A DNA stretch of 64,000 nt, from NCBI RefSeq assembly GCF_014224355.1, contig NZ_VNWP01000010.1, positions 1 to 64,000 on the forward strand, written 5' to 3'. The position numbers and the translations under genes are program-made. Shown here piece by piece: positions 60,405 to 64,000 of the stretch; the first letter of the stretch is position 1; each line of letters starts with the position of its first letter. The notes below the pieces were generated by a model, which was not told the origin of the DNA, did no database searches, and saw only the letters and a program-made list of their open reading frames with translations. Origin of the DNA: Synechococcus sp. BSA11S (GTDB lineage: Bacteria > Cyanobacteriota > Cyanobacteriia > PCC-6307 > Cyanobiaceae).

Positions 60405-60635
60405 ATGAAAGTCACCGTTGAACTTTCCGAAACGGAGATGGCCGAAATCCTGGATCTCACGGGCGAGCGCAAGAAGGGCCCCGCGATCCGCCGCCTGATG
60501 GAGGAGGCGTTGCAGCAGCGGCGGCGTGCCCAGATCGCCCAGCGCTTCCTCAGCGGCGAATGGGGCGTGGAGTTGGAGAGCTACGAAGCCGACCAGGAGC
60601 GTGAGCGCCAGCGTGATCAGCAGACCGCCTCGTGA
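60405..60635 (+). CDS. vapB: VapB-type antitoxin
   Basis: 76 residues. The RHH start MKVTVELSETEMAEILDL is followed by GPAIRRLMEEALQQRRRAQI and an acidic tail (YEADQERERQRDQQ). A strong SD, AGGAGG at 60391, lies eight bases before the ATG. It overlaps the toxin start by four bases (GTGA) and would repress the shared promoter. Confidence 0.8.
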   Translation: MKVTVELSETEMAEILDLTGERKKGPAIRRLMEEALQQRRRAQIAQRFLSGEWGVELESYEADQERERQRDQQTAS

Positions 60636-61036
60636 CGCTGCTGCTCGACACCAGCCTCTGGATCGACTTCACCCGCGCCCGCAGCCCGGCCCCGCTCAAG
60701 CAGTTCATCGCCCCCTACGTGCTGGATCCCGCAGCCCACCTGGCTGAACCGGTGCTCTTTGAGGTGCTCCGTTCCGCCCGGCCGGAGGAATCTCGCTTGC
60801 TGGAGGCCCAGTTCGACGTCTTGCCCTGCCTGCCCACGCCAAAGGATCTATGGCAACGGGCGATCGCCCTGGGCCAGGCCTGCCGCCAGGCTGGCCGCAC
60901 CGTGTTCAGCCTTGATCTCCTGGTGGCTGCCGTGGCGATGCATCACGACGCCGTGGTGGTGAGCTTCGACGCCGACTTCGAAGCCATCGCCTCAGTGAGC
61001 GCCTTGCGACTGAAGCGCTTGAACCGCCCCGGCTGA
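60632..61036 (+). CDS. vapC: VapC-type PIN-domain toxin
   Basis: 134 residues from GTG 60632. The PIN acidic residues are in LLLDTSLWIDF (Asp and a second Asp), VLFEVLRSA (Glu), FSLDLLVAAVA (Asp) and VVSFDADFEAIA (Asp). It is intact and coupled to vapB, so this is a complete TA operon. VapC toxins cleave initiator tRNA or rRNA; the target here is unknown. Confidence 0.9.
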   Translation: MTLLLDTSLWIDFTRARSPAPLKQFIAPYVLDPAAHLAEPVLFEVLRSARPEESRLLEAQFDVLPCLPTPKDLWQRAIALGQACRQAGRTVFSLDLLVAAVAMHHDAVVVSFDADFEAIASVSALRLKRLNRPG

Positions 61037-61101
61037 TCCCATGCCCTCCATCCACCCCGCACAGCGCAGAAGAAAGCATCCGGAACGGCCACCCGAGCAC
61101 C

Positions 61102-61521
61102 TTGCACCTGTGGTGGGCGAGACCGAGACGGCGGCTTGAGGGCGGCGCGGGCGGCATTGAGCTAAGGCCGCTCTTGCGAACGGAGCTCGGTGGAAGTTAC
61201 GGACAAAGGATCCGCATCAAAAGGCTTACCACCCAAGTCGCTGGAGCGTTCCCGGCCGCAGCGCTTCAGATCATCGACGGGCTCTGGCAGCCCCTGAGCG
61301 GCGGGCGCGAGGGTTTCGAGATGCAACAGCGCCTCTACACGGCGCTGGGCGGCAGTCGCGACAGCCTCATCGCCCAGGACCATGGGCTGTTCCTCCAGTT
61401 CACCCAGCGAGTGGGCTGGCCCCTGGTGGAAGGGGTGGGTTTCGCCATGGCGGAAGACCTCAGCGTGCCGGTGGCCACGGACTATGGCCTCAAGGCCGGG
61501 AATCTCCTGAGGCGCGCCTGA
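61102..61521 (+). CDS. Possible unknown protein
   Basis: 139 residues; the coding-like part begins at about AFPAAALQIIDGLWQPLSGG and ends DYGLKAGNLLRRA. Third codon positions are GC-rich in this frame, which favours the plus strand over the overlapping minus frame. The segment QHGLFLQFTQRVGWPLVEGV reads like a helix (the actual sequence starts QDHG). No family recognised; it may be a C-terminal remnant. Confidence 0.4.
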   Translation: MHLWWARPRRRLEGGAGGIELRPLLRTELGGSYGQRIRIKRLTTQVAGAFPAAALQIIDGLWQPLSGGREGFEMQQRLYTALGGSRDSLIAQDHGLFLQFTQRVGWPLVEGVGFAMAEDLSVPVATDYGLKAGNLLRRA

Positions 61522-61630
61522 TCGAGGTTTTTGCTGGCTGAGGAGCTGCCGCTGGGCCTGGTTTTCCACAGGAGTGACCTCTCGAAAGAATGAATCTGCG
61601 ACGGCCCGGACCATCATTCATTCATGAGGT

Positions 61631-62035
61631 TCATGCCTTGTATGAGATTGATGAAGGTGCTGTCTGAGCCGGTTGTTCCAACCGGAACGCAGCAATGGCC
61701 TTCTGCAAAGTGGGAAAGATTCGCTCGGCTCCGATCCGTCCCACAACGCCAGCCTTGCTGAGTTGTTGATAGAGATCATGCTTGACCTTGGCCATGCCGA
61801 AGACGATGCCCTTCGCCGTAAGTTCGTCGTGAAACTCCTGCAGCACATCGGCGGCGGTGATGTCGATCAGGGCGCGGCGACGGAAGTCCTCGGAGTTGGC
61901 GAAGCAAAGGGGCGCGTCGTAGCGGTAGAGCACCAGCCCGGGGATGGTGCTGGCGCCGGCCAGCAGATCACCCCGCAGCCTGGTCGGTTGGTAGGCGCGA
62001 AGCCGCCTCAGTCCAGGCAGGAGTGCTATGGGCAT
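61631..62035 (-). pseudogene. SulP-family transporter relic without its membrane domain
   Basis: 134 residues in one open frame. The first part, LPGLRRLRAYQPTRLRGDLL AG, is the cytosolic start of SulP anion transporters. The next residues, STIPGLVLYRYDAPLCFANS, are already the C-terminal STAS region, so all the membrane helices (some 450 residues) are missing. The usual strand before DITAADVLQEFHDELTAKGI is also lost. The end GIVFGMAKVKHDLYQQLSKA and GAERIFPTLQKAI is normal STAS. The frame is preserved across the junctions. It may survive as a small STAS protein, but is most likely a relic. Confidence 0.7.
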
Positions 62036-62138
62036 CCGATTGTCCTGGCGCACCATCTCCTCTCTCTGTGATGGTGCTGTGCACCGGCCCCACCCGCGGC
62101 GGCTGCACAGCACTCGCTTGACCATCGAGTCAAAGCGG

Positions 62139-64000
62139 TCATGGGGCTGGGGTGCGGGGCAGGGCAGGGCCCACAAGATCGAGCCGTGGAACCCCCACAG
62201 CGATGCCGGAGGCATCGAGAGCCTGCTTCAGGCGGCGGCGGTATTCGCGGCCCACAGGCCACTGCTGCAGGGGTTGGGTCTTGATCAGGATGCGGATGAG
62301 CACGCCGCTGTGGGCAATCTCATCGATACCGAGCATCTCCGGAGGCTCGAGAATGCGGTCGGCCCAAGCAGGCTCGTGGTAAAGATCCTGAGCCACAGAT
62401 TCCATCAGGGCCATGACCGCATCCACATCCGCTGCGATTGACACGGTGAGGGCATAGTTCACACGTGACCAGCTGCTGGAGAGATTGCGCACCGTGTCAA
62501 TGGTGCCATTCGGGATGGTGATCAATTCCCCATCGAGGTTGCGCAACTGGGTGACGCGCAGACCCACGCTCTCCACCAGGCCGCTCTGGTCGCCGATGGA
62601 CACAACATCCCCGACCGCGAACTGGTCTTCGATCAGGATCATCAGCCCACTGATCAGATCCTTGAGCAGATTCTGCGAAGCCAACGACAGGGCAAAGCTC
62701 AGAAAACCCAGCAAAATTGCCACGGCCTGGGTCAACGCTCCCAGTTGATGCAACTGATAGAAGATCACCATGCCGAGGAGGAGATAGACGCCGACGCGCA
62801 CCCACGCCCTCAGCGCACGGGACAACGTCGGCCCCCTTAACCTGGCCCGCGTGTCGTCCTGAAGGTGTGCCCAGCGATTCACATACCGGTCAGAGAAGAC
62901 GTTCCCGGCTTTGATCGAGATTCTGGTCAACATCGCCAGGAAGAGAATCAGCAGCGGAATGCCGATCGTGGCTTCCTTCCCCAGGGTCATGACCCAATCC
63001 AGGGGCGCCCATCCCTGGTTCTCGGGGGCAAATGCACGCCCCGTCGAGAACAGCCCGCGCACGGAAATACCGAAGACCCAGTTGCTGAAGGGCCGGCTCC
63101 AGTAGAAGAGGCCCGCCAGCCAGGCAATGCCGCAGGACCAGAGCAGGCACTGCCCCCAGAACAGGAAGGAGCGGTAGAAGGAGATCAGACTGAGACGCTG
63201 CCGCAGGGTCATCCGCACGCTCAGCCGCCTCTGGACCTGCAGGATGTTGCTCTTGCTCTCTCGGGATGAGGAGCCCCGATCCGGGGAGTGCTCCTCCTGG
63301 ACCACCTGGCGAAGCCTGGTGGTCAGCGCCTGGTAAGCCCCATACAGACGCTTCTGAATGACAACGCCAACGGCGCTCGCCAGGAAGAGCAGGAGAAGGC
63401 CAAGCCCACCCCGACGGGCCGCTTGCCAGAGGGCGGGGGGCTGGCGTTCCTCCCAGGCATCCAGAAGACTCTTCCGCACCCCGCTGGCGACACGCCGGGC
63501 AATGGAGGCAGGCTCGGAGCTGTCCAACCGAATCCTGGCCACATCGGCAGGCGTGACCGTGAAGACCAGCTCGGGGGGATCGGACCGGGGGAATACGAGG
63601 AACACCTCATAGCGGGAACCCACCTGTCGCACGAAGGTATGCAGGTTTCGGGCCAGGAGGTTACGAAGCTTGAAGACAGTGGGATCACGCTGTTGATCCA
63701 TGGGCTCGGACAACGATCTCGATGTGTATGCCGTCATCGAGGAGAGAATCTTCTGAAGCCGGCTATGAATCACATGGGCACGCTCGGAAGCCGTATAGGC
63801 AGCATCATCCCCTGCGGGCGCTCCCGATTTCTTGAAATCAATGAATCCCGAAACCGTTCCGATGATCCGGCCATCAAGAAACACGGGAGACAATTCCACG
63901 TTTCCCTGGGAAAAGACAGGCAGAAACTGAGCCGAAGTCACTTGTGTCGCCGAGGCCTCAAGCGCAGGAAGAAACTGAGCCTGCACCGGCAGCAGGCCGG
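62139..64000 (-). CDS. MscS-family mechanosensitive channel, 5' end outside the window
   Basis: At least 615 residues; the frame stays open to the window edge, where GLLPVQAQ looks like the end of a signal peptide, so the true start is beyond 64000. A periplasmic domain of about 180 residues comes first (FGSRY-type region near RQVGSRYEVFLVFPRS), then at least five membrane helices. The pore helix and MscS core follow (AILLGFLSFALSLASQNLLK, LISGLMILIEDQFAVGDVVS, LRNLDGELITIPNGTI). It would release solutes on hypo-osmotic shock. The large N-terminal part resembles the bigger MscK/YnaI-like forms. Confidence 0.88.
   Translation of the reverse strand, partial: GLLPVQAQFLPALEASATQVTSAQFLPVFSQGNVELSPVFLDGRIIGTVSGFIDFKKSGAPAGDDAAYTASERAHVIHSRLQKILSSMTAYTSRSLSEPMDQQRDPTVFKLRNLLARNLHTFVRQVGSRYEVFLVFPRSDPPELVFTVTPADVARIRLDSSEPASIARRVASGVRKSLLDAWEERQPPALWQAARRGGLGLLLLFLASAVGVVIQKRLYGAYQALTTRLRQVVQEEHSPDRGSSSRESKSNILQVQRRLSVRMTLRQRLSLISFYRSFLFWGQCLLWSCGIAWLAGLFYWSRPFSNWVFGISVRGLFSTGRAFAPENQGWAPLDWVMTLGKEATIGIPLLILFLAMLTRISIKAGNVFSDRYVNRWAHLQDDTRARLRGPTLSRALRAWVRVGVYLLLGMVIFYQLHQLGALTQAVAILLGFLSFALSLASQNLLKDLISGLMILIEDQFAVGDVVSIGDQSGLVESVGLRVTQLRNLDGELITIPNGTIDTVRNLSSSWSRVNYALTVSIAADVDAVMALMESVAQDLYHEPAWADRILEPPEMLGIDEIAHSGVLIRILIKTQPLQQWPVGREYRRRLKQALDASGIAVGVPRLDLVGPALPRTPAP

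Noticed and set aside
61162-61617. Minus-strand 151-residue frame opposite 61102-61521
   Set aside because: Third-position GC favours the plus frame, and the minus product is rich in Gln, His and Arg with no motif.
1-64000. CRISPR array, replication origin and insertion sequences
   Set aside because: No regularly spaced repeats, no DnaA-box cluster and no transposase with inverted repeats were found by eye.

Overview
The window looks like a chromosome segment of a GC-rich picocyanobacterium of the Synechococcus/Cyanobium type. This is inferred from the high GC, the bidirectional hoxEFUYH hydrogenase with hyp genes and nifJ, the CnfU/NfuA-type iron-sulfur scaffold, a DUF1651 protein and a glycogen-debranching gene. 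There are no rRNA genes, no CRISPR array and no intact transposase.

Layout. 0.6-6.3 kb: a type IV pilin-like gene, a two-gene histidine kinase operon, and a four-gene minor-pseudopilin operon whose genes overlap by ATGA. 6.4-11.1 kb: an accessory strip of small toxin-antitoxin (TA) type genes. It has one intact RHH/PIN pair, two orphan paralogous RHH antitoxins, a frameshifted Uma2 gene, and a Phd/PIN pair broken in both halves. lepA lies inside it. 11.2-22.4 kb: ordinary housekeeping genes (nfu, serS, rseP, nth, rpsN, pnp, cysQ-like, rsmI, tRNA-Arg) with a secreted protein, an RTX-repeat protein and an HTH/acidic protein. 22.8-23.9 kb: a membrane desaturase of visibly lower GC, preceded by a perfect hairpin.

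24.0-40.6 kb is the functional centre. It is one nearly gap-free plus-strand block: hoxE-F-U-Y-H-W, hypA, hypB, hypF, hypC, nifJ, a dihydroorotate dehydrogenase-like gene, hypD, hypE. It is interrupted only by a DUF302 gene on the opposite strand. It supplies the NiFe hydrogenase, its diaphorase, the whole maturation set and pyruvate:ferredoxin oxidoreductase. Together these would form a fermentative pyruvate-to-H2 route. glgX (glycogen breakdown) follows at 43.3 kb. Between them lie a 38-residue membrane peptide, a small zinc-finger peptide, gluQ, an HU gene and a metallo-beta-lactamase-like gene.

Just after glgX there is the 3' part of a tRNA-Gly without its 5' part, the usual footprint of an integration event. 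From there to the end of the window the DNA is accessory. It first has decayed phage/plasmid-type genes (Fic, SLOG, Gp157-like, Rad52-like), then intact TA pairs (BrnT/BrnA, PrlF/YhaV, VapB/VapC), an ArdC-like antirestriction protein and a LigB-type dioxygenase. It also has several small secreted proteins, relics of MarC, a beta-propeller repeat protein and a SulP transporter, and finally an MscS-type channel cut by the window edge. Core genes are intact while accessory genes carry many frameshifts, so decay is more likely than bad sequence, though single-base cases need checking against reads.
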